In this document: one piece after another, positions 1-12,000 of the stretch
Layout of the letters: every line of letters begins with the position of its first letter
Numbering within the stretch: the stretch's first letter is position 1
Source: Rhodocollybia butyracea
Lineage: Eukaryota; Basidiomycota; Agaricomycetes; Agaricales; Omphalotaceae
DNA: 64,000 bases
Assembly (NCBI GenBank): GCA_015501585.1
Contig: JADNRY010000019.1
Span: 62,001 to 126,000, forward strand
Direction of reading: 5' to 3'
The notes under the pieces: generated by a model
Databases searched by the model: none
What the model saw: only the letters and a program-made list of their open reading frames with translations
What the model was told of the DNA's origin: nothing
Made by a program: the position numbers and the translations under genes

Positions 1-686
1 AAATACGCATATTTTGCTATCCTCAGCTGATTGATCTTCTTTGATCATCCTCCTCTAGCCTCCTCCGAGTCTACTATGGCCCGCCAAGAGATAGTCCCCA
101 TTTGCTTTCCTGCAGTCCAATGGCTTAGAATTTTTTTATCAAACAACATCGTGGACCAGAGCACATTAATATGACTATTGATGTCGCACGGCGCATCGCT
201 GTTGAGTGGATTTTTGCGATACTGATGTGTGGCTGATGCACTTATTGACTTTTACTTTTACTTGGACACTGCCCGACGCATATCAGATATTCAAGGTATG
301 GGATTTGATCTACTACAAATCGATGTATCTATTCAGAATATTAAGAAATCTAGTCGCTGCAAAGTATATCAGCGAATTATCAAAAAGTTGCACTTTTTGG
401 GCTACTATAGTAGCCCAGTCTAGCACCGCTCTCTCTTGAGTGTTAGCCGGAGTCGAGTATTGCCTAGGGGAGACAGGGGGAGACTAGCAGAGACTAGCTC
501 TCTCTTGATGTTTCGTAAATTGGCAATACTGATTAGTAAATCTTTCTGTACCAACTCATCATATATGCATATTCCCATCGAGGGTATAAATTGAAACGAA
601 AGAGCAAAATTCTCCCCCAACTGCTGGTTCAGTTCACTCCTGTCGCTACGAAATCATCACACAACGTTATCTTATTATCTCCTGCA
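1..686. other. Left-edge stretch without a recognisable gene
   Basis: No reading frame here has a convincing protein. Short frames at 206-439 and 420-620 lack family motifs and consistent splice signals. A perfect 18-bp palindrome lies at 399-416, and the 12-mer GCTCTCTCTTGA occurs twice, near 429 and 500. The stretch probably includes the promoter and 5' leader of the secreted-protein gene starting at 687. Confidence 0.5.
399..416. repeat. Perfect 18-bp palindrome
   Basis: GGGCTACTATAGTAGCCC is its own reverse complement with no mismatch. It lies about 270 bp upstream of the secreted-protein ATG. It could be a dimeric regulator site or chance; nothing else nearby helps to decide. Confidence 0.6.
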
Positions 687-1580
687 ATGCTCCTACCACA
701 TCACTGGCTGGGTTTCGCCCTCCTTGCAGTACTCATTTTCCCCGCCTGGACTGCGCCACCGCCGCCACCGCCAGTAAGACATATATGATGCATCTATTCT
801 GGTAACTAACTTTCCCATAACTAGGAACAATCCCTGATCGAGTATAAGGTGACAGTGGTCAATGAAGATGGTGTGGCCAAAGACAAGGTCCCAGCCTCCG
901 TATGCGCCCGCATTAGACAGCTCATTATTGCGTTGGGCCCGGAACTGGGAGATAGAGAAGGTGCTGAATGGAAGGAAATAGAGTGTGTCAATCTCGACGC
1001 TCAAGGCACAATGTCTAACGACGTCAACACGGCGGAAATGGTTTATTTCGAGTTCAGTGGAGGCAAATCCTGTACCGAACGTCAGAAATGTCATGGATAC
1101 GTCGTCACCATAAAGGTTTTCAGGGAGGATTCGAGGGTTGGTGCAGTTCTCGTCCAGAAGAGTCTGAACTCTTTTATCGTGTTCGATCGAATCCTTGCTC
1201 GTAGTAAACAACCCTCGAAGGAAGCCATCAAAATCCACCGGCAAAAATATGACGAGTTTTTGAACGGAAGGAAGGAAGGAGTAACCGAGTTGAGGATCAG
1301 CCGGGGATTTAAGAAGGGTTCGGCGCCTTGGGATGCCTTGGGGACTATTCTGAGGTCGGATTCGGGGGTGCTGGGCGGGATAACCGTCGATGAGCCTCGT
1401 TCACTACCTCCTTTATCCACGCTTAATTTACTACCGTATCAGCCTCAGCCTCAGGATGCGGGACGTCGACATCGTTTACGTAATCCTTTGCGTCCTTCAT
1501 ATCTGATACCTTCTAGTAGTAGTAGTAGTAGAAGGCCTCCTCCAGGACGTGGTGCAGGACGGCCGCGTCAGCCTCAGTAG
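687..1580 (+). CDS. Secreted protein of unknown function
   Basis: Two exons (687-773 and 825-1580) joined by a 51-nt GTAAGA...CTAG intron give about 280 aa. The start at 687 is chosen because it opens directly into a hydrophobic signal peptide (MLLPHHWLGFALLAVLIF...) followed by a run of prolines at the likely cleavage site. The middle (residues 30-150) is a mixed alpha/beta-type sequence with three Cys (VCARIR, IECVNL, KSCTERQKC area). The C-terminal 80 residues are low complexity: P/Q, then a run of six Ser, then Arg/Pro/Gly. I do not recognise the family. A long frame on the opposite strand (693-1244) is a shadow, since it has no signal peptide or introns. Role is unknown; secretion to cell wall or medium is inferred from the signal only. 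Confidence 0.7.
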
Positions 1581-1829
1581 CTTGATCTGCTACGCTTAGT
1601 TTTACCAACGATTTCAAACTCTTCCCTTTCTTCCATGACAGAACGCTGTAACCACATAGGCGAGGCAGAGTTCATAGTCTGACTTAGAGATGCTATCTTT
1701 TTAGCCAGAGACACAGAACCCCCAGCGGAAGCAACCACAGTAGTCAGCGAAGAAAAGTCGCGCCGTCACATGTTCTCATCAACTCTCTCATCAACAACTT
1801 TCACTGCAACTTCAACGCAATCTTTGCAT

Positions 1830-3263
1830 ATGCTCCCTCAAAGTTACTGCCAGATCTGCCTGTCATATCATGCTATATCTGAATGCCTTGTACTGCCATG
1901 CGGTAAGTCTTCCCCGAGAGAAAACAAAAAAGCTCCCTGATACCTCCACTTGCCACAAAGGCCACGGAAGCTGCAAAGCGTGTTTCGACAGGCAATTTTC
2001 CCAAACGGTAGACAAGATAAACTGCTGGATATGTCGCAGAGAATTTCCTCGAAGTTCTGCACACCGAATACACATGGATCTCGTTGATTCGAAAGTGGCA
2101 ATTCTCTCCGACACGCTTGAAGGATTGGGCAAGATGGACGCCAGTTCGAAGCTGATAAGTGTCAAGCATGCAAGCGACAGGATAAAGAGGACAGCTGCTG
2201 AGATTGAGTGTGATAATGAAAAGGCGGTAAGTGGTTTCACGCGTTATTACTTTTGCACTCGGTTGTACAGGACCCGGCTGTTCTTAACGGGGCTGCGTCG
2301 GTTTCCTTTTTCATTCCTTTCGCCGCATATCTCAACTTTTCGTGTTGTAGACGTCCCTTCAGCGTTGTATTGAAGAATTTACCCAACGAATCATTCCTGT
2401 TTTTGCCAAAGCGGAAGCACAAACCAAACAACTCGAAGAGCTCCGGACCCAGTTGTCTCACGCTCAAGGAAAAGTAAAGGCTTTTGAGACAGTCTGCGAA
2501 GAATCTCGGAAGAAGGATAAACGCGTGGTTACCCTCAGTTCCGACCTACAACAAGTCCAGAGGGATCTCGTTAAGACAGTGACCATGACAGAAAAGGCTA
2601 TGGAAGATCTTTCGGACGCCAAACGACAAAATGAAGTCAATATCGCAGACAAAGAGAACTTGGAAAAGGAGAATCGAAAACTACGTGGATTATTGGAGTT
2701 GCACACTAAATCTGTGAGTTCATAGTCTCTTCAAGCAAGGTCGGGACTTAGTGCTTTCTCTGTAGGCTCATTCGCAAAAGGAGAAGATGCGAAAGATGAA
2801 GAATGAGATTACTGAGCTTAAGCAACGGAATGATACGCTTGAAGAAGAATCACAGTCTATCGCGCTGGAAGAATCGCTTGCGATTAGCTTCTCGGACAAT
2901 CATGACGAAGTGAGAACACATATTATCTACTCATCCAGCCAAGCTCTAAAGTTTCATTTCCAGCAGAGCATACCTTCATCTTCGTTCTCTTCTGTCCATT
3001 TTCCGTCCTCTCCTGGGAGAACCCCACATCGTTCTTCCGGACTTTCACAAATAACCAACGAGCTAAACTTGGAGATTGAGCTTGACGAGGGGATGCCGGG
3101 ACCGCGTTTCTCGTCGGATTGGAAGATGAATACGGAGAAGGCTCTAAAAAGGAAAGCTAGTTCGTTGACCTTTCCGATCCCTCTGGATAAACGTGGACGT
3201 CCCACGGTTAACGTGCAAACGGGGCCAGTGCGCTTGCGACGAATACCTAATAGTAATAGATAA
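1830..3263 (+). CDS. RING-finger coiled-coil protein (paralog 1 of 3)
   Basis: Five exons: 1830-1902, 1961-2226, 2351-2713, 2766-2909, 2964-3263; about 381 aa. The first exon junction falls inside the RING, between PC and GHGSC. The C3HC4 pattern is visible: CQIC near residue 7, PCGHGSC near 24, CKAC, then CWIC near residue 45. A long coiled coil follows (residues about 75-280, heptad-rich with many E/K/Q), then a basic low-complexity tail with KRKASS and DKRGRP that looks nuclear. RING proteins of this form are usually E3 ubiquitin ligases; the substrate is unknown. Two related genes lie in this window at 15738-16659 and 53873-54777 with the same first intron position. The last intron (54 nt) has no stop, so read-through would add 18 residues; splicing is preferred because both splice sites are good. 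Confidence 0.8.
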
Positions 3264-3503
3264 CCGTGGACGTGGCAAACGGGTGTAAGCCATTGTTGTC
3301 AAAGTCTTACATTTTACCATAGTACATAGAAAGGTTGCAGTAAATGTTGACACCTGGGATGTATCCAAATGATGCAATCGCTCGAAGAATAAATCCGGCG
3401 GCTGGGACTCGTGAAAAAAGCGCGCACCGTGATTTGAAATTTAGGCGGCCCGCTCGTTTTCAAAACACTTGTCACTCGACCCAAAGCTGGCCTGCCCAGT
3501 TGA

Positions 3504-6500
3504 ATGTCGCTGTGGACATATTCTGCCTCATCAAAATGGGCCGAGGACGTCGCAATGGCCTCCAAAACCAACGATGAACCCAACTCGACGTCCATCAACC
3601 TGCCCCTTCCTGTTACCCAAAGATCGCAATTCGCGACGAGCGGGAGCACTTTCACGAAACGGCTGTCCAAGAGCGGATGGTTCAACAAAGTCAAAAAGAC
3701 CATGGCTGCGCCCTCGCCTAGTACCGTCGTCCGGAGGAGCTTAGAGGGTATCCACCAGGAAATGAATCGCAATCGTTACGCTACGGCGGAGGAGGTCCAG
3801 GACCCGACTGTTCGAGTGGAAAGAATGTCCGGTGATGAGCTTGTTGATGAGATTATTGTGGATAGGACATGGAGCGGCACATCGACCAAAACGTCTATTC
3901 GATCTAAAGCGCCTTCGGAGACAGACGACGAACTCAGCAATGACGGCTCGCATGTCGTGCCGGAGCTTTCGAATCAGCCTGCAGTGACTGCTGTCCATAG
4001 CGTCATCACGCTGTGGCTGCAGTTCTTTAGTCCCAGCTTCGAGGACCCTCATAAAGAAGAACATTACCAGGTGTGTTTCACTGGTTCTGGGGTCTTAATA
4101 CTTGACGATATGTTCTTACTCTTATGTTACAGAAAGAACATTGGGCACATGGAAAACGGCTTGCACTATGGGCGTCGATCTACTGGATAGGGAACTGGAT
4201 TTTGGGTATTATTTCCCCTTGTTTCGAAAGTTCTGGCTTCTGATATGGGAGTCTAGGTGCCGCGTTGATTCCTTCGCCTGCGGTTTTAGCAGATAAAGTT
4301 CGTAGTCCTTCATTTCTTCTGGCTTGCAGCAACTGATCGCTATGGCAAGATATACTATTTTGGAGTGCGTCATTCAACTTTATCGAGCACAAAAGTTTCT
4401 GACTTGTTTATTCGATACAGATAGGGCCCTGCAGTAAGTGTCAGTCTGCGTCCTGTATGCTCTGTCTCACACGCTCCCACCTCTAGCATCTGTCCCATTG
4501 GTTTTACTCTGTGCCTTGAATATCCCCCGAGATTACAGCAAGTCTTGGCAATGCTTCCTATCTATATCCACCTGGCAATGGTACACCGATCTACTACGAG
4601 TTCTTCCAGAGCTCATACTATCTTTTCAGGTCATACTATCAAGTATTGTTCGGATACTTTTGCGGTTTTTCAAATCATAATTATTTCTTCACCTGCGGAA
4701 CTAAAGACTTTTCCTCCACGTTCTAGTAAGCTTTTCGCTGAATTTTTTCTTCTTTTGTTAACTGTGCTTGTAGTTATACAACTGCTCTTCAAACCGTCGC
4801 ATTGTTTGGTCTAAATCTGAAGAGGTTTCCCGCTCTTCTCGGTGCTACTGCGTTCCTGATCCTTTCGGGCGTCTTTATCATTCCAGACAAGCAGAACTGG
4901 ATGCGAAGTACGCTCTGTTATTGTTATTCTTACACTTTTGCTCATTATCCACTAGATACCGTCAATTTCGCTATGTTCCAAGTCTTCCTCTTGTACATGC
5001 ATTATCAGCGAGAAATGGTTTGTATTCTCCCGCCTTTCAATGATAGCCAAACTCATGAGGTTTTTCAAGTCTGCCCGTCACTTATTCGAGCTACGGATAG
5101 AGCTGAAAGACCAATTTGAGAGAACACAAAAAGCACAGCTGAACGAGCGTAAGGCCGCAGATTCGAAATATAGGCTGACTTCGTATGTGATCTTCCTTGT
5201 TCGGATCGTTGATTGAGACTAACTTTTGTTCAGATATGTTTTCCATGATAAGTACTGCTTTGATTCGGTTTGATTCCCAGCTTATCTACGGCATAGCACA
5301 GGTCCGAGTCCCTCTGAATACTGCCTGTATGTCGTATGTTTCTGGATATCAAAAGCTTGACCCAATCTGTTGGCTACAGTACTTGCGGTGCAGAACATGT
5401 CTGCTTCTGGAACCATCGCCAAGAGCATGGACCTTGAGTTCACTGCGTTGGAAGGAAGCCTTAGTATGATGTCCAAAGGTCTGCTCCGGCCATGCTTGTC
5501 TTCCTTATTCCTGCTGACTGATTTGTTCGATTACAGTGCTCAACGATGTTCTCGATTTGTATGCTCCTTTTATCTTCAGTGACGATTCTTCCTGATTGAA
5601 TGTCGACCACAGTAACCGGATGGATAGCGGGAAATTCGAGTCTCTGTCAAGGGTGTGTTTACTTATAATCTTTTCGATCACCGTTTTAACTTACGCTGGT
5701 TACGCAGCCATACGCTTTCCATCAAGTCATGCGTTCCATGCTTCTTCCTCTCCGTCTGGCAACCGACGCACGGAATCTCGAGCTTGTTACGGATCTTGAT
5801 ATGAGCATCGACGAGGTATTGTTTTACGCTCTTTAACGAATAATCTGTTCTGATTGAAAACCTGTTTAGATCGCCCGTCGTGCTGCATATGAAGCCTTGG
5901 GCGAGGACTCTGCGGCGATAGCTAGACACTTGAAGGAAGAGCCAAGCGGGAACAATCATTATGGTATAGTCGTCGGAGATGAAACTCGACTGCGACAGAT
6001 AGTCACTAATCTGGCTAGGTACTTTTTTGCGTCTTTCCTACACGAACTAGTCTGGCTTATATTCTTATTTAGTAACGCGTGCAAATTCACGCCCTCCGGA
6101 GGGAAACTCACTATTCGTACTCGGCTGATCCATCCCATTGTCCCGTCAGGCGAGCGGAAGAAGGAGCAAGTTATCAACTCAGGGAATATACTTAACCTAC
6201 AGAATGTGGAGCAGTTGAATGAACAAACTCCGGACAGGATAGTGGTGCGGATTGAGGTTGCAGATACGGGTTCCGGTATAAGATCGCAGGACATGGCGCA
6301 GTCTAAACTTTTCTGTAATAACTATACTTCTTTCGCCGTCTTTTCAGCGCTGACAGCTCTTTCATAGCTGCTTTTAACCAGACTGAACAGGGACGTCAGC
6401 AAGGTAATTTGTATATGTTCCGCTACCACTGAATTCTGCTGCTGACGACATTTTTTCAGGCGGTAAAGGAACTGGACTAGGGCTCGCGCTTGTCCGCCTC

Positions 6501-7881
6501 ATTGTCAAACTTAGCGGAGGTCGCCTTGGAATTCGCTCACGAGTTGGAGAAGGATCAACGTTCTGGGTCGAGTTACCTCTTGGTATCGGAGTCAAAGCTA
6601 TGTTAGCTGCCGAAGAATTATTCTCCTCGGCTCCCAACTTTTCATCTAATACACTCTCCAAGTTGGCAAAGCGGGATTCTGCGCAGTCCAAACAGACTAT
6701 CATCGATGTAGTTGATGCGGCTGCTCAATGTGCGGATCGGGCTTCACCCATGCGCTCTAATAATGCTTTGATCAGATTAATGGATCAAGGTGACTACGGT
6801 TTTTGTAGAGATGATTGTCGATATTAACTGGACTATAGGCGGTAGTTTTGAACTGAACTTGGCTAACCATGGCTCTCATACGGCGGTACCTACACGTACG
6901 CTTGGGGATAGATCCACGGGAACCGACATACCTATGGTATGTTTACCGCGCGAAGAATCTCGTCGTTCTTGTTCATCCCGGTGTACATCTATGTCGGAGG
7001 AGAACGATCGCTCTCCGGACGCTTCCACATCTCCAGACCAGGCAGTAGATACGGCTTCGAGTTCTGGGATGTCCTCAAAACGTAGAAGTGGCAGACCCAC
7101 TTATGTTCCCATGCCCAGCCCAAGGACTTTCCCTGCTGATTCTAATGTCGCAGCTTCGGCTTTGCCATCATACTTTTCGTCAACGCATCTTCCACCCTCA
7201 CCTTTGGGCAGTCGAGCATTTCCACCATCTTCACCGTCGATTCCGCTTGTTGCTCTGAATGTTTTAGTTGTGGACGATGATGCTCTAACGAGGACCTTGA
7301 TGAAACGAATGCTAGAACGAATGGGATGTGACGTTACAACTGCTGAAAATGGCGATCTGGCGCTGAGAATGATACTGAGCCAGGAATCCGATAACGAAAG
7401 TATCAGTCAATCGTACTTCAATTCTGAGGAGCAGCATTCAGAGCGCAAGTTCAACATTGTCTTTATGGACAACCAGATGCCGGTTAGTGAGATAGATTTT
7501 TTGTCATGCTCGTGAACGCTGACGATCTTATAGGTACTCTCAGGACTGAAAGCCGTGGCAAAATTGAGAGACTTGGGAAGACAAGATTTTGTGGTTGGCG
7601 TTACAGGTAAGCTTCGCTCTGCCACGCCGCACTCCAGCGCCTTGGCTATTGAATTCACATAAATATTGGAATTACTAATTTTTTCGACGCAGGAAATGCA
7701 TTGTTGTCGGATCAGAAAGAGTACCTCGATGCAGGTGTTGATCAGTGAGTTTCCGACCTTAAGGCTTCATAATTCTGATCAAACTCCATATCTTAGTGTT
7801 CTTACGAAACCTGTGCTGGAACGTAGCCTTCGGAGTATGCTTCAGCTCGCGGATGAGAGACGAAAATGCCATGAACAGTGA
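3504..7881 (+). CDS. Hybrid histidine kinase with N-terminal membrane region
   Basis: About 24 exons and 1042 aa. Exons: 3504-4070, 4133-4205, 4257-4297, 4350-4364, 4421-4433, 4487-4580, 4630-4725, 4774-4907, 4956-5017, 5070-5182, 5234-5249, 5302-5326, 5380-5478, 5537-5558, 5613-5652, 5708-5815, 5870-6018, 6073-6314, 6368-6403, 6460-6789, 6839-7482, 7534-7606, 7693-7744, 7797-7881. Order: Ser/Thr-rich N-terminus; about five membrane segments (residues 200-350); coiled linker (ERTQKAQLNERKAADSK); H-box with His near residue 407 (YVFHD/VRVPLN); LNDVLDFNRMDSGKFE; ATPase N-box LRQIVTNLASNACKF; G1 DTGSGI; G2 GGKGTGLGLALV; receiver with VVDDD, phospho-Asp in FMDNQMP and Lys in LTKPV. It should autophosphorylate on His and pass phosphate to its own receiver, feeding a fungal phosphorelay. 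The donor after the H-box codon (5249/5250) reads ATAAGT instead of GTAAGT, about two bases short of expectation. Start could also be 3555. Confidence 0.85.
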
Positions 7882-8034
7882 AACGGAGGCCATTCTAATG
7901 TAGTCCACCAGCTAATTTATCTTCGTCTTTGCGTTGTTTTAATCTATCCTGTAGCACTAGCCATGTTGTTATATTACTTTAATTGTAGTCGCATTAAAAT
8001 TGAATACCCTGAAACCATAAATCTGACTCACTCC

Positions 8035-8820
8035 ATGGCTCTTTCAACTCATACCACGACCACAGGTATGCATTTCCACCGTGATCATCCTTTGTTAATC
8101 GCTTATTTCGCTCAGGATTCCTCCTTCCTTCTATACATTCTGCTCCACCATTCTTCACGTCAGTTTCTTGCGATGTATCCGAGAGCGCTCTGAAACGGAA
8201 TTAGGCAGCAACTTCATCCTACAAGTCTTTCGATCGCAACAGAACAATGGATACAGATTATCCTCAAGTATGCAAAGCATAGAAAGCTGTTTACAATTAG
8301 AGTTGAGGACTCTGAAAGTCCAGGTAATGAGTGGGACGAAGTGCTGAGAAATGAACGCATAAATCGTGCGTGGCTAGTTCTTTCTTCGCCGCTAAACTAT
8401 ACTAAACTCTCTGCGAAATAGGGAGGCTTTTACCTTCGTATCTATCTTATATACTTGCGCAGATGGTATCGCAAAAGCTGGCTGCTTATGAACCTCCGCA
8501 ACAGGACAGGTCGGTTCTGATATATTGGCGCCTGCCTGAAGAGTGGGCAGAGACACTCCATGAATGGGTGCGTTGGTCTTGCCCATAGAAGTTGATCGAT
8601 GAGCCTGATCATTCGATAGGTAACCTCGACCGGGAACTTGAACACGATAATGACTTTCTATGAAATCACCGATCCTCCAGTTGAATCATCGTTGTCTGGA
8701 TTACCTATACCTCTCCTCCGACAAGCAATTGTTATATTATCCAAGACTAATCGAGCTCAAGTCTTAACGATTTCCGAGGGCGAAGGAGTCAGATTCTTTC
8801 CACCGACGGGGAAACCATAA
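8035..8820 (+). CDS. VPS25: ESCRT-II subunit Vps25
   Basis: Five exons (8035-8065, 8116-8158, 8205-8365, 8422-8567, 8620-8820) give 193 aa, the usual Vps25 length. The sequence shows the family hallmarks: an N-terminal PSIHSAPPFFT segment, then EQWIQIILKYAKHRKLF, WDEVLRNERINRRLLPSYL, LIYWRLPEEWAETLHEW, TGNLNTIMTFYEI and a C-terminal GEGVRFF. Vps25 has two winged-helix domains; two copies bind Vps22/Vps36 and recruit ESCRT-III Vps20 at endosomes during sorting of ubiquitinated membrane proteins. All junctions are GT-AG and the frame is intact. It follows the histidine kinase on the same strand, 153 bp downstream; I see no functional link. Confidence 0.93.
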
Positions 8821-9012
8821 CTTTTTTCATCTTTTGTATCGAGGTCACTTGAATATTATGTTTCGCACCCCTTCGTGCACCATAAGCACCTCTGTGTACC
8901 GAAATGACCGGTCGGTCCGTTTGGATTTTCTCTTGACCTGCTGCAGCGGTCAGGTGGGACGCGTTTGGGACTATAAGAGAACGAAACATCCCAGATTCAG
9001 CATTCGTGAACG

Positions 9013-12000
9013 ATGAAGGCATACTTCAACCTCTTGGTATCCTTTATACTGCTCTTGACCACGTCGTGGGCATCCAATGCTAAAGAGACATATTTGTCTC
9101 GCAGAAACAGTACTGGTCTGACGGATGCGGTGACTTGGGACCCTCAATCTCTATCGATCCTTGGGCAGAGAGTTTTCATTCTTTCTGCCGAGATTCATCC
9201 GTGGCGTCTCCCAGGTAATCCTAACCTTTGGTCTGATCTGTTCCAAAAGGTGAGAGCCATCCATGGGTCTCATGGTCATCCTAACGTCTGGTCTCAAGGT
9301 GAAAGATAATGGATTTAACACGGTTTCAGCCTACATCAGTTGGGCCATTCACTTCCCTTCGCCGGATACCAATGGCGGAGAAGGCGATTTCCAAGAATCC
9401 ACTTACCGTGATATACAGATGTTCATTGACGCAGTTCACGATGCTGGTCTATGGATGATAGCCAGGTGTGGCGCTAAAATTATTGTCTCTCTACCCCTCC
9501 TTATTCACGCTACGATTCCACAGACCAGGTCCATATATAAGTGTGTATCAATGAATCGACTGTCTGGACGTTTATTTAATGTATGAAAATACAGATGGCG
9601 AAACTACTGGTGGTGGATTTCCGGGGTGGGCAGAAAGTATTGGAGGCAGTCTCCGAACAGACAATCCCAATTATACCGCAGGTAATGTGCCATCCTTCGA
9701 ATTTCAGCTGCGCTTTCCCTATTCATTATCATTGTGAAGCTTGGATGCCATATATGAATGTTATTGCACAACTCATCGCCAAAAATCAGATCACCGAGGG
9801 TGGGCCCAGTAGGTGTATGATTTCCCCATCTACTGTTCTGTTATTCAACACCTACACTAGTCATATTGGTCCAAGCTGAAAACGAGTTTAGCGCAAGCTC
9901 TGTCAACAGTCCTTACATGCAGGATATAATTAATACTTATAGAGCCAACGGAATTGTTATCCGTAAGAACTAGTATTGTCTTCTGACACTCACCTCAGCT
10001 CTTATCATGATATAGCAATCACTCACAATGACCAACACGCTGGCTTGGATGGGTATGTACATACCTCGAAGGCTATTGTCATTGCAACTTACGGATCCTT
10101 TCCAGGAACTTTTCACCAGACTTACCTGGACCTGGACAAGTCAACGTATACTGGTGATGTTCATGTAGCCCTCTCGCTTTGCATATACCATTAACATAAA
10201 ATTTTGCTGTAGTGGCGATTCATACCCACAGGGAAGCAATAGCTGGGCTGAAGTTCAGACAGACTACCGTGCTTTGCATGAAGCGGTTGCCTTTAGCAAT
10301 CCACTTTGTCTAGCCGAGGAAAGTTTGTTTTATGCTCAAATCACTCGATTAATCCACCTGACCTGTAACTTAGTTCGGAGGAGGCTTCCTCTTGAATTGG
10401 GGTTCTGAGCCTCTTGAAGGAACGGGTTATGAAAAATACTGTCAGAGATACCTTTATCCACACCTTTTAGACTAACTAGTTTTTTGTAGCTACCGATCTG
10501 ACCGACGCTGACTATGGTGTGTACGATGAATGGAATATGATAGCAGAGCTGACGGATTCTCAGAAAACGTGTTTTACAAAGATGCTTAGTTCGTTCCGTC
10601 AGATTCATTCTTTCGTCCCCGTCCTTATGATGTTCCTTTCGCTAGTGCTCAGACGGCCAATATTCTAAGTGCGTTCTATCCTCTGCGGTTTTCATTGTTC
10701 GCTCATGCTATGGTTACCAGACGTCTATAGTATATATCTGATCTAATTCCCTTGATTCATGCTAAATAATGCTTTCTTTAGTGCTTTACGGAGGTACAAA
10801 TTGGGGTCAAACGGCTGCACCTGTTGCTTATACTTCATATGATTACGGAGGAGGCAAATGCTTGGGACTGCGTATTGTAACCTCAATCTCTGATCCACAC
10901 TTTTCACAGGGATCAATGAAAATCGTGTCGCGGGCCCTAAGATGAACGAGATGAGACTTCAAGGTAATTCGAGTGAAATCCTAGCTCAAGTGGTGATACT
11001 TATTCGCTATCTAGGTCTGTTCCTCCGTGTCTCTCGGGATTTCTTGGACACGCTGCCATTCGGAAATGGAACCAACTTCACGACATCCGCACTCGCGCAC
11101 ACCTATCAGCTCCGAAATTTAGGTACTGGGGCAGGATTTTACATCATTCGTCAACAAAACAATCCGTGAGGCATTTATGCATATAAACAGGAACGTGGAG
11201 GAACTGAATAAACTACAGATCTACAACTTTGATCACGACGCGATTGATAGTGAATAGTTCACGAGGAACGCTTACTATCCCCCAGTTTGGAGGAGATATC
11301 ACTCTGGATGGAAGAGAGAGCAAAATTCTGATGACTGACTATGTCTTTGGGGCTACTCAGACGGTTATATTGTATTCAACCGCAGAGTGAGTCTTCTCGA
11401 ACACAATTTGGTCTTTTTTGAAACTTGATCCCGCAGGATTATGACGTGGTCCACGTAAGTATAAGTTCCTGCTATGTAACCTTACATATATTCAAGTGCC
11501 TTCTAGTATCGCAGCTACAGACTACATCATCCTCTATGCTCTCCCAGGTCAGACGGGGGAAACGGTCTTCCTGTTCAATTCTGAACCTACTGTGGATTTG
11601 TCAAATGCATCAAATATAAACTCAACCTTCTCAAACGGGACTCTAACACTCCAGTACCCTCTCGGTGGATCTCAGTTCGTAACAATTGAACATAATAACT
11701 CAACCGTCGTCGCGATCATCTTGGACAAAACTGTTGCTAATCAATGGCATGCACCAGTGATACCGGGTGAAGGATCGTTTAGTGACCACTTCTCCATTGG
11801 AAGTAATGAGACGTAAAATTGTTTCATTCGTATAAGGCTTGATACCCTACTTACTTCTTCTGTAGCGTATTTGTTGGTGGGCCCTACATAGTGAGAAATG
11901 CCACTATCACTGGGAATACGTTATTTTTGGTAAGCTGTATGTTCTCTTCTTGAAGACATTGCTTGACCAGTTCTCAAAGACCGGAGACCTCAATGGAACC

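Noticed and set aside
693..1244. 183-aa minus-strand frame
   Set aside because: It overlaps the secreted-protein gene, which has a signal peptide and a clean intron; the minus frame has neither.
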